DNA from: Phenylobacterium sp.
Lineage (GTDB): Bacteria > Pseudomonadota > Alphaproteobacteria > Caulobacterales > Caulobacteraceae
Assembly: GCF_030697925.1 (NCBI RefSeq)
Contig: NZ_JAUYOJ010000007.1
Span: 1 to 64,000 of the forward strand
Direction of reading: 5' to 3'
DNA: 64,000 nucleotides
Made by a program: the position numbers and the translations under genes. This document shows, piece by piece, positions 18,009 to 26,956 of the stretch. Under the pieces are notes generated by a model. The model made no database searches and had not been told where the DNA came from. It saw nothing but the letters and a program-made list of their open reading frames with translations. Numbering within the stretch: the first letter of the stretch is position 1; each line of letters starts with the position of its first letter.

Positions 18009-18130
18009 CGATCTCTCTTGGCGTTTGTCTCAACGACCGTTGCGACAAATGTAAAGCTAGCCACGTCTGGGGCCAAGTCATATCCCACGGGCGATGCTTT
18101 CAGAGTTTTGCTAGAGGACGAGTACCCGCA

Positions 18131-18628
18131 ATGTGGGGTGAGTTGGACGCGATAGCTGCGCAAGTCTCGTCAGCGAACGCCGCTTGGGCTGGCGCTTTCG
18201 CGGCTACGTTCGCAGCCATGGCGGCGCTCGGAATTGCGATTGGAATTCCGTGGCAGCAAGCCCGCCATCAGCGCGCGAGGGCTATTGCGATAGCGAGGGA
18301 CGGTCTCCTCATCTTCCAAGAGACCGAGGTTTGGATGCGAGACATCGTGAGAGGTGTAGACCCCGAGGATGCGCACGACCGTATGCAGCGAGCGGCTCGC
18401 GTCAGCCAGGTGCTCGGCGGCCTGATCGCTGCGGGAGCAGTGGATACCAGACTTCTCTATGTGCTCGTTGATGCGAAGGGCGCTGCGGACGACGCTGCGA
18501 ATGCTGTCGCCCATGCCGAAGCCCACCGAGAACAGGCTCACCACGACTTCTACCGCGATCCGTCCCGTTGGTCCGCTCGATCTCGCCGACTGGAGGTCGA
18601 GCTAAAACAGCTTGGTGCTGCGCGTTAG
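18131..18628 (+). CDS. Hypothetical protein with one N-terminal membrane helix
   Basis: A 165-residue protein of unknown function. One hydrophobic segment (residues about 18-41, rich in Ala/Gly) is followed by a basic helix (QQARHQRARAIAIARDG) and a long helical soluble region ending in a basic tail. It starts at ATG 18131 and is divergent from the serine recombinase. The topology suggests a membrane-anchored cytoplasmic protein. Such small membrane proteins are frequent in defence islands, but no family is recognised. Confidence 0.6.
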   Translation: MWGELDAIAAQVSSANAAWAGAFAATFAAMAALGIAIGIPWQQARHQRARAIAIARDGLLIFQETEVWMRDIVRGVDPEDAHDRMQRAARVSQVLGGLIAAGAVDTRLLYVLVDAKGAADDAANAVAHAEAHREQAHHDFYRDPSRWSARSRRLEVELKQLGAAR

Positions 18629-18671
18629 GGTATCAGTCTGGCACCAGTAGCTATTCCCGGACCGCTCAGCC

Positions 18672-19586
18672 TTAGGCGCGAGGCTCGAAGCGAAGAAGTG
18701 GGGCCTCGGTCCGTCTTGCGGCTTGAAACCAGTCCTTGCCGGCACGCCTTAGTGCGAGGTTTGCGCCGACGAGACCTTCCTTCTTAGGCAATGGCGGGAT
18801 GCCGCGTCGTTGCCTGTCGATCTTGAGACTCTCTTCCGTCGAGAGGCGAGCTTTACCGATGTAGGCGAACCAACCAGCAACTTGATCGATCCGTTTGAAA
18901 TGGACCTTTCGGGCCCTAGCTGGACCTGTCACGTCGCCGCTCGCTTCCAGAAGCGCCCTCTTGATCGTCTCTACGAGCTTGGCGTCGACAGGTAGGTCTA
19001 TCGCTCCGTGGAGGTGAAAGTCCTCCAGGGGCACGCCCTCGACCGCGATCATGAAGTCGGGAACGGGGAGCGTTGGACCGAGGGCTTTCTTCATGAACCG
19101 AGTAATTCGATCCTGCATATAACCAACGAAACCCTTCGGCGAACGAAGGGCGTGATCGATTATGTCGGGTCGTATCCGGATCGTCATGGCGTGACGGCGG
19201 CTAGAGGGAATAGCAGCGCCATAGGCCAGAGACTTCATGATCTGAGAGCTATGGTCCCAGTGACGAACATGAACCTTCTCAACCTTCCCGGTGCTGCTAT
19301 CGTCCTCCGGATTGATTGGTGAAGGAGTAGCCTCTTCCTTCACTACACGGGTCGGCCCAGCCGTGAGAGCGACGCTATTGCGCTTCCGGATAGACCCGTT
19401 GATCCGCTTGAGGATTTCGCGGTCGTCGAGGAGGTCAGAGCGCGTTCGTGGGTTCGAGACTTTTGACGGGATGCCAGGCCGCTTGGACACTATCCGCTTG
19501 ATCTTGAGGGCGAGCGCAAGGTCGCTCTCTTGGATCGCGCCGAGGTCATCCTTGATGCGCTTGAGCTTTTCCCACTGACTCGTCAC
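18672..19586 (-). CDS. Unknown protein with HUH-like and YxxK motifs
   Basis: A 304-residue basic protein not recognised as a whole. Residues about 1-115 look disordered and charged. The C-terminal half contains DFHLHGAIDLP (an HxH-type motif) and, further on, VAGWFAYIGKA (Tyr-x-x-Lys). The order HUH then YxxK is that of rolling-circle replication initiators and relaxases, although here both motifs are weak and no second Tyr context is obvious. It may be a replication or mobilisation protein of the island. It could equally be a DNA-binding protein with chance motifs. Confidence 0.5.
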   Translation of the reverse strand: MTSQWEKLKRIKDDLGAIQESDLALALKIKRIVSKRPGIPSKVSNPRTRSDLLDDREILKRINGSIRKRNSVALTAGPTRVVKEEATPSPINPEDDSSTGKVEKVHVRHWDHSSQIMKSLAYGAAIPSSRRHAMTIRIRPDIIDHALRSPKGFVGYMQDRITRFMKKALGPTLPVPDFMIAVEGVPLEDFHLHGAIDLPVDAKLVETIKRALLEASGDVTGPARARKVHFKRIDQVAGWFAYIGKARLSTEESLKIDRQRRGIPPLPKKEGLVGANLALRRAGKDWFQAARRTEAPLLRFEPRA

Positions 19587-19721
19587 CTAAGACCCCGACG
19601 CTCCCTTTCACTTCAATGATTAGCGTCGTGGCTATCAACTATGAAGCGGGTGCGCGAGTGGGATCGTTCACGTAGGATGCGGCCTTTCAAGGCGTGGCCG
19701 GACTGACTGCCCGCCTTGGCC

Positions 19722-20192
19722 TCATTGATTGGCGGGCGGTACCGTTTCCACGTTGTCGTGCGACGTCGATGCGCTTCCATCTCCACACATCGCTTTGTAC
19801 CGCCTTTCTGCGTCTCCAAGGCGGTGCACTGCGTCGGGTAGCTCACGCTCGGCGGTTGCAAGCCTTCCAAGATATACGCTGCGCCAGCCATCGGCCTGGT
19901 GGGGAAGCACCCCCATGTTAGCGGCGACCAGCGCTCTATACTGGCGAATAGCGACGGGGTCCGTAGCGGTTGCAGCGTCCCTGGCGATTGCCAGGTCGGC
20001 CTGAACTCGCGACAGGTCGCCCTGTGCGCTCCGGACTGTGACTTGGTGACTAGGGCAGTAGTCGATTGGAGCCGCAGCGGTTTCCTCCTCGCGTTTCCCA
20101 CACGAACTCACTGCAAATATGATCAGTCCGATGATGATCACGACGCCCGTGACGCACCCGCCGGCGGTTTCTTGGTTGGTCTTCGATGTCAA
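19722..20192 (-). CDS. Small membrane-anchored hypothetical protein
   Basis: A protein of about 156 residues. A hydrophobic segment (GVVIIIGLIIFAVSSCGKR) lies near the N-terminus, followed by a cysteine-containing, helical soluble domain with a conserved-looking ADLAIARDAATATDP region. The start is uncertain: TTG at 20192 is proposed because upstream codons overlap the promoter side of the divergent XRE gene. The VSSCGK position could be a lipobox-like cysteine, but the preceding segment reads more like a single-pass anchor. Function unknown. Confidence 0.5.
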   Translation of the reverse strand: MTSKTNQETAGGCVTGVVIIIGLIIFAVSSCGKREEETAAAPIDYCPSHQVTVRSAQGDLSRVQADLAIARDAATATDPVAIRQYRALVAANMGVLPHQADGWRSVYLGRLATAERELPDAVHRLGDAERRYKAMCGDGSASTSHDNVETVPPANQ

Positions 20193-20295
20193 AGCTAGCC
20201 CGCTTCCACGCAAGGGCTTGTCGCTAGCAAACCCGTTATGGGATATCCCACTATGGGTTCTAATCGGATTGCCGCGCCTCGCAACAGCGGCTCCG

Positions 20296-20574
20296 ATGCC
20301 CTCCACACTTTCCGATCCGGATTACCGCGCGTTCGTTGATCACTTGATCGCGTTGCGGACCCGTCTGGGGATCACCCAGGTGCAGCTCGCGACAAGGCTT
20401 GAGAAACCACAGTCCTACATCTCGAAATCGGAGCGCTTCGAGCGCCGGATCGACCCGGCGGAGTTCCGGGCGATGGTGCTCGCGCTTGGTGCTGATCCGG
20501 CGAAGGAGTTCGCTCGCGTGTCCGAGATGCTTGCTGAGGAACAGCTCCTCACCAGTGACGATCAAGATCGCTGA
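20296..20574 (+). CDS. XRE-family helix-turn-helix regulator
   Basis: A 92-residue Cro/CI-type HTH protein. The helix-turn-helix reads TRLGITQVQLATRLEKPQSYIS with the following KSERFERRIDPAEF segment, typical of XRE regulators. The ATG at 20296 fits the family N-terminus; the longer frame enters the divergent gene. It probably controls island genes or the integrase. It is a common partner of integrative elements. Confidence 0.85.
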   Translation: MPSTLSDPDYRAFVDHLIALRTRLGITQVQLATRLEKPQSYISKSERFERRIDPAEFRAMVLALGADPAKEFARVSEMLAEEQLLTSDDQDR

Positions 20575-21024
20575 GGGCGACGCAGGGATCCTCGCTGGCG
20601 CTCATGCGGAGCATCGCTGCTAGGGGCGTACCGCAACAGCGCAACCACCGCCTGTGAGCATCTATTGTGGTCAGGCTCGATCTTATATCTCTTCTCGATC
20701 TGGCGAGCCGCTGGAAGGAATGGCCGCGAGGCACCGAACAGAGCATCTCCTCAAGTCTTTCCGAGGCGGACGACCCCGGAGTGCGTGTTCGGTCTTGTTA
20801 GGAAGGTCAGCGGCAACCTGCAGCTCTATGCCCGGCGAAATCTAAGCGGCATAAGGGTTTCGAGCGCCCTCCTCTCCATATAAGGGTTGGTACCTAATTC
20901 CTCCGGCGTATTTAGTTCGGGTCGATACAGGTTTCGTCAGGTAGTGAGAAATGTAAGGGCAAAATCCTATACCCGGAAAAATATGGCGGGACCATGATCA
21001 GTATAATGGATTTTCTTCTAGGAC
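20575..21024. other. Intergenic stretch upstream of the integrase 3' end
   Basis: 450 bases without a convincing gene. A possible 44-codon frame from GTG 20667 to a stop at 20801 has protein-like composition (SRWKEWPRGTEQS) but no clear ribosome binding site. The last 150 bases are AT-rich compared with the rest of the window. No repeat or tRNA is seen. Confidence 0.4.
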
Positions 21025-22773
21025 TTATCTTTTGAATAGGTGTGAAAGGTCAAGTCCGTCGAAAGAGGCTCTTTCCATTTCCGGAGATAGAGTTCGAAGT
21101 TCTAATGTTCCCATGTAGCTCGGGTCTTCTCCGCTTTGAGCATGTCCCATCAAAGCATTCTGATACTGAACCGGGACTTTTCCTATAACGAGCTGAGTCT
21201 TGAAGTTGGCCCTAAGCGTGTGAAACGTGGGAGCCGGGATGCGATCCACACATGCTGGCGCTATCACCTCATTGAAATTCCGTATCACCCGAGCGCTGGA
21301 GAACATTTGAGCAGGGTTCTTTGACCGCTCCCAGGCCGGGAATAAGCGATCTACGCCGAGCTTCTGTTGGCGCTTCACGAACTCGATGAACCCCGCTGCG
21401 ACCAGCTTCGAATGAATGGGAATGAGGCGATATGCGCTCCCGCTCTTGAGGCGTCCGTTTTCCAGCGCGGCGATTTCGATGTGAGGGACTGGCGCGTCGA
21501 TAACGCACCGTTGAACCGTTAGCTGCGCGACCTCTGATGCTCGTGCACCGGTGAAGAGCGCGATGATCGGAGCCCAATGATACTCATCGTCTCGACGGAG
21601 AGTTCCTGGACTGTTTGGCCGCTCATTTCCGGCGCACCCCGTGAAGCAGGGATGCTGGAAGAGGGTGGTCAGTTCGTGCGCTTGGAAAATCCTATGCCGT
21701 GCAGTGACGCTCACGTCCGTTCGTTTTGGAAGACGTGTGACCGGGTCATTTTCGATGATCCCCTCGTCAATCGCGAACTCGAGGAGCTTCCGAAGGGCGG
21801 GAATATATCCATCGAAGATCGTCTTGTCGGAGAGGGTGGGGTACGGCTCCGCCCGCCCACTATTTAGCTCGATTGCCGCAAGCAAAGTCACTGCGGGAAA
21901 CCGCTTTGAAGCGTTGACGGGCGTTCTTCGCGAGAGACCGACGAATTGGCTGATGTCTCGGTGCGAAATGCTCGTGACGCCCAGCTCGCCCAGACCTAGT
22001 CCATCCCAGACAGCGACAATGTGCTTGATCTTGCGCTTGGACGACTCGCCGATCCTCGGGTTAGTCGACATGAAGCGCGCCTCAAGTTGCCGCAGCGACC
22101 ACGACTGGGCGATGGTGATCTTGTCCGGTGCGTTCCTGATCAGTTGGGTCTTGGGGTCGGGAGCGAAACGTTCGCGTCGAACGAGATCGTCCACCGCCGG
22201 CGATAGGTCGTCCCAAACCTGAAGTAAGAGACTTCTCAAGTGGTAGCGCTGCTCAGACCCTTCGGGGAGCGCGAGGTCATGTTCGCGGATGTATCGGCTT
22301 AGGGCCGCGTCAACGGAGGTCTCGATGTCCTCCCGAGGGTTGCCCATCAGGCGTAACTCGTATTCGTCGTCGACATGATCCCCGGACACCGATCCTACTG
22401 GCGCACTCAGCCGTCGCCTTTTCCAACGCTCGAATTCGCGGCGAAAGTAGTCTCCTGCCAGCGCGTGCATGGCGCTCTCGTCTGGGACGGTGAGCTTGTC
22501 GCGTCCTGGCCCCGCAGTGGATGTAGGCTCTGGGGCGTCCCCATTCACCACCGCTTCAAACCATGCGAGCTGTGCCGCGCCCCGCTGCCGAGCTTCCTCC
22601 CGCTCCGTCGTCTTCAGGGAAATCCGCCAAATGGGTTGCCCTTTGAACTCGGGCCGATGGAGCGCCAACTCGGGCACGCGACGAACGAAATAGAAGACTG
22701 CGGCCCGACGCCGGATATACGTAGGAAGCTTCACGAAACACACGTTGTTGCACACTTTGATGCGCACGCACAT
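21025..22773 (-). CDS. Tyrosine recombinase/integrase of the island
   Basis: A 582-residue phage-type integrase. It has an N-terminal DUF6538-like arm-binding region (LPTYIRRRAAVFYFVRRVP), a SAM-like core-binding domain in the middle, and the catalytic domain with ALFTGARASEVAQL (Arg I), HTLRANFKTQL (HxxR box), GHAQ and the nucleophile Tyr in EDPSYMG. The start codon lies 67 bp from attR and transcription runs into the island. This is the expected arrangement for an integrase that recombines at the tRNA-Ser 3' end. Confidence 0.92.
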   Translation of the reverse strand: MCVRIKVCNNVCFVKLPTYIRRRAAVFYFVRRVPELALHRPEFKGQPIWRISLKTTEREEARQRGAAQLAWFEAVVNGDAPEPTSTAGPGRDKLTVPDESAMHALAGDYFRREFERWKRRRLSAPVGSVSGDHVDDEYELRLMGNPREDIETSVDAALSRYIREHDLALPEGSEQRYHLRSLLLQVWDDLSPAVDDLVRRERFAPDPKTQLIRNAPDKITIAQSWSLRQLEARFMSTNPRIGESSKRKIKHIVAVWDGLGLGELGVTSISHRDISQFVGLSRRTPVNASKRFPAVTLLAAIELNSGRAEPYPTLSDKTIFDGYIPALRKLLEFAIDEGIIENDPVTRLPKRTDVSVTARHRIFQAHELTTLFQHPCFTGCAGNERPNSPGTLRRDDEYHWAPIIALFTGARASEVAQLTVQRCVIDAPVPHIEIAALENGRLKSGSAYRLIPIHSKLVAAGFIEFVKRQQKLGVDRLFPAWERSKNPAQMFSSARVIRNFNEVIAPACVDRIPAPTFHTLRANFKTQLVIGKVPVQYQNALMGHAQSGEDPSYMGTLELRTLSPEMERASFDGLDLSHLFKR

Positions 22774-22790
22774 CTCACAACAGTCTGATA

Positions 22791-24455
22791 TTAGTCAACT
22801 AATTGAATTTTCGAGCTGAACGTGTTGCTCACGTGAGAGTCCCACCCTCTCCGCCACTTCAGTACAGAAGTGGGCACGCCGCCCATCGCCGGCGGCACGC
22901 TCTGCGAGGCGACGAGCGTCCGGAGCAGTTGGCTCTTAGACCCCATGATCCGAACTTCGCTGTCAGCCACCTCGACCCGCTGCGCCAGCGCCCGCAGGTG
23001 ATCGCGCCGATAGCCGCCCTGCGGTCCGCGTAAACGCCGCCGGGCGGCCTCGGCGAACGCCTGCAGCTTGGCCGGCGTGATGACCTCCTGCCGCCCCTGG
23101 CTTGCCGCCTGCGCCCGATCGGCATCGGCCCGAGCCTGATCCCGGATCGTCTTCAACTCGGTGACGCGATCCTTCAGCGCCGGGTCGTCCAGATCGGCGA
23201 CGCCGCTCTCGATGGCGTCATACAGCCGCTTCAGCCGGGCGCTGGCCTCGGCGGCCCTCTTGCCCAACTCGGCGACATGCTCGCCGCGCCGTCGGGCGCG
23301 ATCCTGACGTCGATCGAGAACGACGGAGAGGATTTCCGCCAGGCGCTCCGGAGCCAGCAGCCGCGTCTCAAGGTGCTCGGCGACCAGATCGTCCAGCTTC
23401 GGCATGGGGATGGAGCGGCCCTTGCAACCGGTCTCGCCCTGTCGCGCCTTAATGGAGCAGGTGTAGTAGCGATAGCGCCCGCCCTTGCCGGTCCGGATGG
23501 TCATGGCGCCGCCGCAGTCGGCGCAAAAGCAGATACCGGTGAGCAGGGTCGGGCCGCTGACCACACGGGCCGGCAAGATCTTTGGGTTGCGCGCCTTGAG
23601 GTTGGCCTGTACGGCGTCGAAGGTGGCTTGATCAATCAGCCGCGGAACCTCGACCGGCACGATCTGGTCGTCAGGGTTCAGCGCTTTGGTCTTGCCCCGA
23701 CGATTGAACTCGTGGCGACCGATGTAGGTGGTGCGGGTCAACATCCGGTGGACCTGGCCGGTGCCCCAGCGCCCGCCCTCGCGGGTGGGGATGCGCCGGG
23801 CGTTGAGGTGGCTGGCGATGGCTTTCACGCCCATGGCCCCGCTCACACCGTCACCTTCTAGATAGAGCCGGAAGGCCAGGCGGACGGTGTCGGCCGTCAA
23901 CGGGTCGATCTCCAGGGTCTTCTTGATCTTGGCGCCGCGCTTCTCGGCCTCGACGACCCGGTAGCCGATCGGCGGCAGGGACCCATTCCAGAACCCCTGG
24001 CGGGCGTTCTCCTTCATGGCCCGAAGGGTGTGCTTGCTGATCTCCTTGGACTGGTATTCATCGAAGAGCGCCATGATCTGGCGCATCATCGTGTGCATGG
24101 GATCGTCACCCAGTTCCTGGGTCATGGAGATCAACTTGACGCCGTTCTTGGCGAGCCGGCGGACGTAGAACTCCAGTTCGAAGTGGTCGCGGAAGAAGCG
24201 GCTGAAGGAGTGGACCACCACGACGTCGAATGGCGCCGGCTTGGACGTCCCCGCTTCCATCATCCTTTGAAATTCTGGCCGGCGATCGTTGATGCCCGAG
24301 GCGCCGGCCTCCACGAAGGTCTCGACCAGCTCATAGCTTCGGGCCTGGCAGTAGGCCTCGCCCTGGCGCTTCTGGTCGGGAATGGAGACGTCGTGTTCGG
24401 CCTGGCGAGCCGTGGAGACGCGAAGGTAGAGCGCAGCGCGCAAAGGCAGGATCAT
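22791..24455 (-). CDS. Large serine recombinase of second element, C-terminus rewritten by att site
   Basis: A 554-residue large serine recombinase. The catalytic Ser14 lies in LRVSTARQ (the ATG at 24455 is used rather than TTG 24458). Resolvase domain to about 150, Recombinase domain about 160-290, a zinc ribbon with CFCADCGGAM and a later CSIKARQGETGC, then a coiled-coil (about 350-440). The last residues read WRRGWDS and then island-derived codons. The tail crosses the attR repeat, so the original 3' end was displaced when the Gabija island inserted. It is likely the integrase of an older element in the same tRNA. Confidence 0.9.
   Translation of the reverse strand: MILPLRAALYLRVSTARQAEHDVSIPDQKRQGEAYCQARSYELVETFVEAGASGINDRRPEFQRMMEAGTSKPAPFDVVVVHSFSRFFRDHFELEFYVRRLAKNGVKLISMTQELGDDPMHTMMRQIMALFDEYQSKEISKHTLRAMKENARQGFWNGSLPPIGYRVVEAEKRGAKIKKTLEIDPLTADTVRLAFRLYLEGDGVSGAMGVKAIASHLNARRIPTREGGRWGTGQVHRMLTRTTYIGRHEFNRRGKTKALNPDDQIVPVEVPRLIDQATFDAVQANLKARNPKILPARVVSGPTLLTGICFCADCGGAMTIRTGKGGRYRYYTCSIKARQGETGCKGRSIPMPKLDDLVAEHLETRLLAPERLAEILSVVLDRRQDRARRRGEHVAELGKRAAEASARLKRLYDAIESGVADLDDPALKDRVTELKTIRDQARADADRAQAASQGRQEVITPAKLQAFAEAARRRLRGPQGGYRRDHLRALAQRVEVADSEVRIMGSKSQLLRTLVASQSVPPAMGGVPTSVLKWRRGWDSHVSNTFSSKIQLVD
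22840..22856 (+). repeat. attR: 17-bp tRNA 3'-end direct repeat, right copy
   Basis: An exact second copy of TCCCACCCTCTCCGCCA. It lies 67 bp beyond the integrase start and inside the 3' end of the large serine recombinase frame. Flanking bases on either side differ from those at the tRNA copy, so the core is 17 bp as seen here. Confidence 0.85.
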
Positions 24456-24471
24456 CAAGGCCTCGACGAGA

Positions 24472-24807
24472 TCAGGACGGTCCGAACAGCTCTTCGATCA
24501 TGTCACCGAACCAGCGCTCGAACACGTCGGTTTCTTCTGGATTCACAGGGACTTGTTGAGGCCAATCGTCGACGACGCGCCAGGCGGCGAGATTGTGTTT
24601 GGGCGGGCGGCCCACGGGGGGCTTGGACCATCCAGGTAATCGCGAAGGTCGATCAGGGCGGCGCGTTGAGGCCGGGCGCGTGGCATCCGACAACAGTGGC
24701 GGACACCAGCCGGCGCCGACACCGCCCCAATCTACGACGCGAAGACCCGCGCGGTGTCGCGCGCAATGACAAGCCAGAGAGTGCAGTTTCGCGCTGCGGC
24801 TGGCCAT
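24472..24807 (-). CDS. Hypothetical element-associated protein
   Basis: A protein of about 111 residues, start uncertain (ATG 24807 proposed). The N-terminal part is Arg/Pro/Trp-rich and may be poorly folded. The C-terminal 50 residues look protein-like, with NLAAWRVVDDWPQQ and VFERWFGDMIEELFG, an amphipathic acidic helix. It lies 16 bp upstream of the large serine recombinase and 10 bp downstream of the next unknown gene. Operon position suggests a small accessory protein of the recombinase module. Confidence 0.4.
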   Translation of the reverse strand: MASRSAKLHSLACHCARHRAGLRVVDWGGVGAGWCPPLLSDATRPASTRRPDRPSRLPGWSKPPVGRPPKHNLAAWRVVDDWPQQVPVNPEETDVFERWFGDMIEELFGPS

Positions 24808-24817
24808 CAAGGCTTCG

Positions 24818-25342
24818 CTAGCGGCGCCTGGTGACGCTGGCGGGCGCATAGGCGGCTCCGCAGCCAGGACAGCCCATATCCGCCAGCTCGCGCAGGGCGC
24901 TGGCGACGAAAGGCTGAGCCGGGTTGTCCTCATGCTGCAGGAGACGGGCGGCGACGGCCAACTTGCTGGCGACGCCGTGCAGCGTGTCGGCCTTCAGCCG
25001 GGAAAGCGGTTGCAACATCCGCTCCCGTTGGCGGGACAACGCCTCCAGCGTGTCGTCAATCACGAACATCTCTGCCGCTTCGGGCAGCGCCCGCCGCTCG
25101 GCAGGCGTGAGCGCGAACCAGCGATGGCTGCGCGCCATCAAGGTTTCGAGCTGCGACCAGCGCACGGCCAACCGGTCGATCTCCAGGTCCAGGGCGAGCC
25201 ACGCCGCGCACCGCGCGACGGTGTCGTTGGTGGCGAGCAGCTCACCGCCGAGGACGGGCGCAACCGTGGCCGCCCCGATCAGGGTAGGGCGAGAGACGGT
25301 AAGCAGGCGCGCGGAGTCGTCCGCCTTTCGACGCGAACCCAT
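24818..25342 (-). CDS. Hypothetical protein of recombinase module
   Basis: A 174-residue mostly helical protein, not recognised. It contains HRWFALTPAERRALPEA, a VIDDTLEALSRQRERMLQPLSRL amphipathic region and a C-terminal CPGCGAAY that could bind a metal as half of a zinc site. It is divergent from an XRE regulator across an inverted repeat and heads the operon ending in the large serine recombinase. Probably a conserved accessory gene of this element type. Confidence 0.55.
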   Translation of the reverse strand: MGSRRKADDSARLLTVSRPTLIGAATVAPVLGGELLATNDTVARCAAWLALDLEIDRLAVRWSQLETLMARSHRWFALTPAERRALPEAAEMFVIDDTLEALSRQRERMLQPLSRLKADTLHGVASKLAVAARLLQHEDNPAQPFVASALRELADMGCPGCGAAYAPASVTRRR

Positions 25343-25369
25343 GGTTTAGGCCTCACAATAGTGATTATG

Positions 25370-25430
25370 CTTTTAGTGCCACAGCGAGTCGGCGGGATCA
25401 ATCAAAAAGCACCATGATAGGCACTAAAAG
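25370..25430. promoter_or_regulatory. Inverted repeat, candidate XRE operator
   Basis: CTTTTAGTGCC at 25370-25380 and its exact inverse complement GGCACTAAAAG at 25420-25430 sit in the 97-bp divergent region, the second arm ending 9 bp before the XRE start. This suits autoregulation and control of the recombinase operon. Confidence 0.5.
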
Positions 25431-25439
25431 ATACGCAAG

Positions 25440-25682
25440 ATGTTGACGGCGGCACAGATACGCGCTGCGCGCGGCCTCGTTGGCTGGAGCGGCGCGAAGC
25501 TGGCGAGCGCCGCCGGCATTTCGCTGCAAACCATTCGCCGCATGGAAGGCGCGGCGGGTCCTGGTCGCAGTTCGGCCGAAAATGTGGCTGCGGTTCAACG
25601 CGCTCTTGAAGGTGCTGGTGTTGTCTTCCTAGAGCCAAGCGCGGACGCCAACGGCGGCCCCGGCGTTCGGCTTCGCTCGTAG
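25440..25682 (+). CDS. XRE-family helix-turn-helix protein
   Basis: An 80-residue protein. The N-terminal region LTAAQIRAARGLVGWSGAKLA with AGISLQTIRRME forms a canonical XRE helix-turn-helix. The C-terminus (VVFLEPSADANGGPGVRL) is typical of the short regulators found in alphaproteobacterial integrative elements. It follows an inverted repeat that is probably its operator. It likely represses the divergent recombinase operon. Confidence 0.9.
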   Translation: MLTAAQIRAARGLVGWSGAKLASAAGISLQTIRRMEGAAGPGRSSAENVAAVQRALEGAGVVFLEPSADANGGPGVRLRS

Positions 25683-25994
25683 AGACTGGACCGACCCCGG
25701 TCGGGCCTCGCCCTGAGCGCTTGCCCAGCCTCTGCCGGGCGGGATGGTGAGGGTCAAGGGCGCGCGCCTGGGCGCGCGTCGCTCCGCGACGGCGAAGCCG
25801 CCCTTGAGGCTCGGCGGCCCGTCCGGCCCACTTTGCGGCCGCGATTCAAGGCGTCGACCAAGACCGGGGATGTCCGAGCAGTAAAATCGCGGCTCCGCCG
25901 ATTCCCCGCCACCGCCTGTCTTTCTGCGTTCGCCGGCCCGCGCCTATTGCCCCACGGTCCGACCGACCATGCGTTCGCCCCAAGCGAGCCTGTG
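25683..25994. other. Intergenic region with palindromic GC-rich element
   Basis: No gene seen. It contains the first copy (25753-25799) of a GC-rich palindromic element that recurs at 29309-29356, and a CGGCCCGTCCGGCCC stretch whose inverse complement accompanies the second copy. It may include the promoter of the DUF2840 gene. Confidence 0.5.
25753..25799 (+). repeat. GC-rich palindromic repeat, copy 1
   Basis: Starts GTCAAGGGCGCGCGCC and ends GACGGCGAAGCC. It matches 29309-29356 over its length apart from a short central difference. The internal GGCGCGCG inverted arms suggest a hairpin-forming REP-like element. Confidence 0.6.
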
Positions 25995-26510
25995 ATGCTT
26001 GAGCCCTCCCCTGCGCCGCTAACTGACGTTGAACTCATCTGGCTGGAAGGCCGGGTGGAGCGCTGGATTCGCTTCGGCCGGCCGGTCGCCGAGCGGATCA
26101 TCGACCGCCGCCGCCGGGTACTGTCCTTCGCGCCCGGCGCGGTGTTCGCCCTGGTCCACTGGGAAGGCGGCAAGTACGGCACGACCGTCTCGCGCATCTG
26201 GGTGCTGCGGTCTTTGCGGCCGGACGAGACCGGTGACGTTGTCCAGTCCGTGACGCCGGTGGTCGAGGTCCTGCTGGACCTGAAGACCTGGGCCAAGGTC
26301 GAGGCCGTTTTGGCGGCGATCGACGCCGTCCAGGCCGCCGGCCTGCAGCCCGCCACTGTCGCGCCCGACCACTGGCGCCATGTCGGCCACCGCATCGGCG
26401 TCGCCCAGACGCCTAGCCCCTACAACCGCGTCCGACACCGCGCCTGGCTCATGCGCCAGCGGCTGGGCCTGGCCGACGACAACGATGTTCCCGGAGCCTC
26501 CGACGCATGA
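25995..26510 (+). CDS. DUF2840 family protein (conjugation-associated)
   Basis: A protein of about 171 residues. LTDVELIWLEGRVERWIRFG followed by PVAERIIDRRRRVLSFAPG is characteristic of DUF2840 proteins, found near traG/relaxase genes in alpha- and gammaproteobacterial elements. ATG 25995 is preferred to the far longer frame; GTG 25992 is also possible. The stop overlaps the next ATG (ATGA). Molecular function is unknown; transfer-related by context. Confidence 0.78.
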   Translation: MLEPSPAPLTDVELIWLEGRVERWIRFGRPVAERIIDRRRRVLSFAPGAVFALVHWEGGKYGTTVSRIWVLRSLRPDETGDVVQSVTPVVEVLLDLKTWAKVEAVLAAIDAVQAAGLQPATVAPDHWRHVGHRIGVAQTPSPYNRVRHRAWLMRQRLGLADDNDVPGASDA

Positions 26511-26956
26511 AAATCGAGACCAAGGTGTACTTGCCGGCCGATCTCTCCAAGGCGCTGGACCAACTGGCCACGCGCACCCGCCGGCCCAAGTCGGAGATCG
26601 TCTGCGCGGCGGTGGCCGCCTTCCTGTCGCCCGACGGCGCCGAGCGCACCGAGGCGGCGATGGTGCGGCGGCTGGACCGGATGAACCGCCACATGGAGCG
26701 CATCGAGCGGGAAGTCCAGGTCTGTGCGGAAGCCCTGGCGATCTTCGTCCGCGCCTGGTTCACCGCGACGCCGAAGCTGCCCGCCGAGGACCGCGCCGCC
26801 GCCCAGGCGGTGGGAGCCGAGCGTTATGGCGCCTTCCTCGACGCGCTGACCCGCCGGCTGACCAGCGGCCGATCCCTGGTCGACCAGGTGTTCAATGGCC
26901 CCGCCGATGGTGGCGACGAGCAGACGAACGCGGCCCCGCCAGACACCGGATCATAG
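26507..26956 (+). CDS. Ribbon-helix-helix (CopG-like) conjugation-associated protein
   Basis: A 149-residue protein. Its N-terminus (KIETKVYLPADLSKALDQLA, then RRPKSEIVCAAVAAFLS) forms an RHH DNA-binding domain. A helical region with an RLDRMNRHMERIEREVQV coiled-coil follows. In intact elements this gene precedes the trbB-trbI mating-pore operon; here trb genes are absent. Its final codons overlap the convergent relaxase pseudogene by 6 bp. Confidence 0.82.
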   Translation: MKIETKVYLPADLSKALDQLATRTRRPKSEIVCAAVAAFLSPDGAERTEAAMVRRLDRMNRHMERIEREVQVCAEALAIFVRAWFTATPKLPAEDRAAAQAVGAERYGAFLDALTRRLTSGRSLVDQVFNGPADGGDEQTNAAPPDTGS

